From Isoetes taiwanensis (Eukaryota > Streptophyta > Lycopodiopsida > Isoetales > Isoetaceae): 64,000 nucleotides of DNA. Shown here in pieces: positions 63,727-64,000 of this stretch. The position numbers were made by a program, and so were the translations under genes. The DNA is taken from NCBI GenBank assembly GCA_021234155.1, contig JAJEKV010000071.1, forward strand, positions 735,996 to 799,995, read 5' to 3'. Within the stretch, counting starts at the first letter, position 1, and each line of letters opens with the position of its first letter. Under the pieces are notes generated by a model, which saw nothing but the letters and a program-made list of their open reading frames with translations, was not told the DNA's origin and did not search any database.

Positions 63727-63920
63727 TGTTAGCGAGGGCTGCTTTATTCTTAAGCGTGCCTTTATAAAAAGGCAACGTTGCTACTATTAGTCTTTACCTT
63801 TTACCATAAAAATATCTTTTATGGATTATATATTGTACACGATTCATTCAATGAAAGTATCTTCTTTTGTGGTTAATATTCCTTTCACTTGTTTTCTTAG
63901 TAAACTAGAAAAGTTCAACA
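63727..63920 (+). repeat. Nested copia 3' LTR
   Basis: 194 bases, matching the 5' LTR; followed by the target duplication TACAG and then gypsy integrase sequence. Confidence 0.93.
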
Positions 63921-64000
63921 TACAGTTCTCCACAACTTTTTATCCACAAACAGATGGGCAAACCGAGGTAACTCATAGCACATTTGGAACTCATAGTCTA
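63921..64000 (+). pseudogene. Ty3/gypsy integrase fragment, right of the nested copia
   Basis: After TACAG the plus strand encodes FYPQTDGQTEVTHSTFG, the catalytic-Glu motif of gypsy integrase (HPQTDGQTE family). It continues the frame broken at 61,025, so the copia inserted between the second Asp and the Glu of the integrase core. The window ends within it. Confidence 0.8.

Larger units (their letters stand above)
61026..63920 (+). mobile_element. Internally deleted copia element nested in gypsy
   Basis: LTRs at 61,026-61,220 and 63,727-63,920 (TGTTAGCGAGG...GTTCAACA), primer site right after the 5' LTR, purine-rich GGTGGGG just before the 3' LTR, and a perfect 5-base target duplication TACAG on both sides. 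At 2.9 kb it is well short of a usual 4.5-5 kb copia. Reverse transcriptase and most of RNase H are missing, so it could move only with enzymes from elsewhere. The two LTRs differ at a handful of positions, chiefly near their starts (GAGGCTGCCTATTC against GAGGGCTGCTTTATTC). Confidence 0.92.

Overview
The window is nuclear DNA from a land plant with a repeat-dense genome. The evidence is split genes with GT-AG introns that match plant-specific proteins (a plastid maltose exporter, an ACR-type ACT-repeat protein, a CDKG-type kinase), Ty1/copia and Ty3/gypsy LTR retrotransposons primed by initiator tRNA-Met, several LINEs, a Helitron and long microsatellites. I cannot fix the lineage. The LINE ORF1 with an L1-type RNA-binding domain would suit a fern, another seedless plant or a gymnosperm, but that is inference. 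No bacterial-type features, rRNA, tRNA or CRISPR arrays were seen.

Layout. 1-6,524: a decayed minus-strand LINE (ORF1 plus endonuclease), backed at its 5' side by an 84-unit AG repeat. 9,800-12,577: the one gene that looks functional, MEX1 (minus strand, nine exons resolved and one not found). 13,095-14,435: two GC-rich foldback structures. 15,796-20,376: a second minus-strand LINE. 20,885-23,105: tandem and direct repeats. 23,120-30,770: two copies of an unnamed repeat; one contains a 5'-truncated plus-strand LINE ending in a TCTAC tail, the other shows the empty site. 31,115-31,410: two exons of a CDKG-like kinase. 32,520-44,465: a 2.7 kb segmental duplication. Copy 1 carries a full-length copia element with an intact 1,416-codon polyprotein plus an extra partial copy; copy 2 is the empty site. 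44,485-50,000: paired repeat modules. 51,084-52,860: poly-A, leader-like sequence and a PPR-like scrap. 53,190-54,228: an ACR9-like pseudogene. 55,421-59,813: a candidate Helitron carrying pieces of PSF3 and TAF11 and at least one more unknown gene. 60,900-64,000: an internally deleted copia element nested in a Ty3/gypsy integrase, with target duplication TACAG.

The most unusual signal is not a gene. Where two near-identical copies can be compared, their differences pile up at CAG/CTG trinucleotides, as mixed substitutions, insertions and deletions. CAG/CTG is the favoured context of plant CHG methylation, so the likeliest cause is systematic base-calling error on methylated repeats. Many apparent frameshifts here, including those in MEX1, should therefore be treated with caution.

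The gene content does not form a pathway. MEX1 is the only probable host gene; the kinase, ACR9, PSF3, TAF11 and PPR pieces are fragments, and at least PSF3 and TAF11 appear to have been moved by the Helitron.
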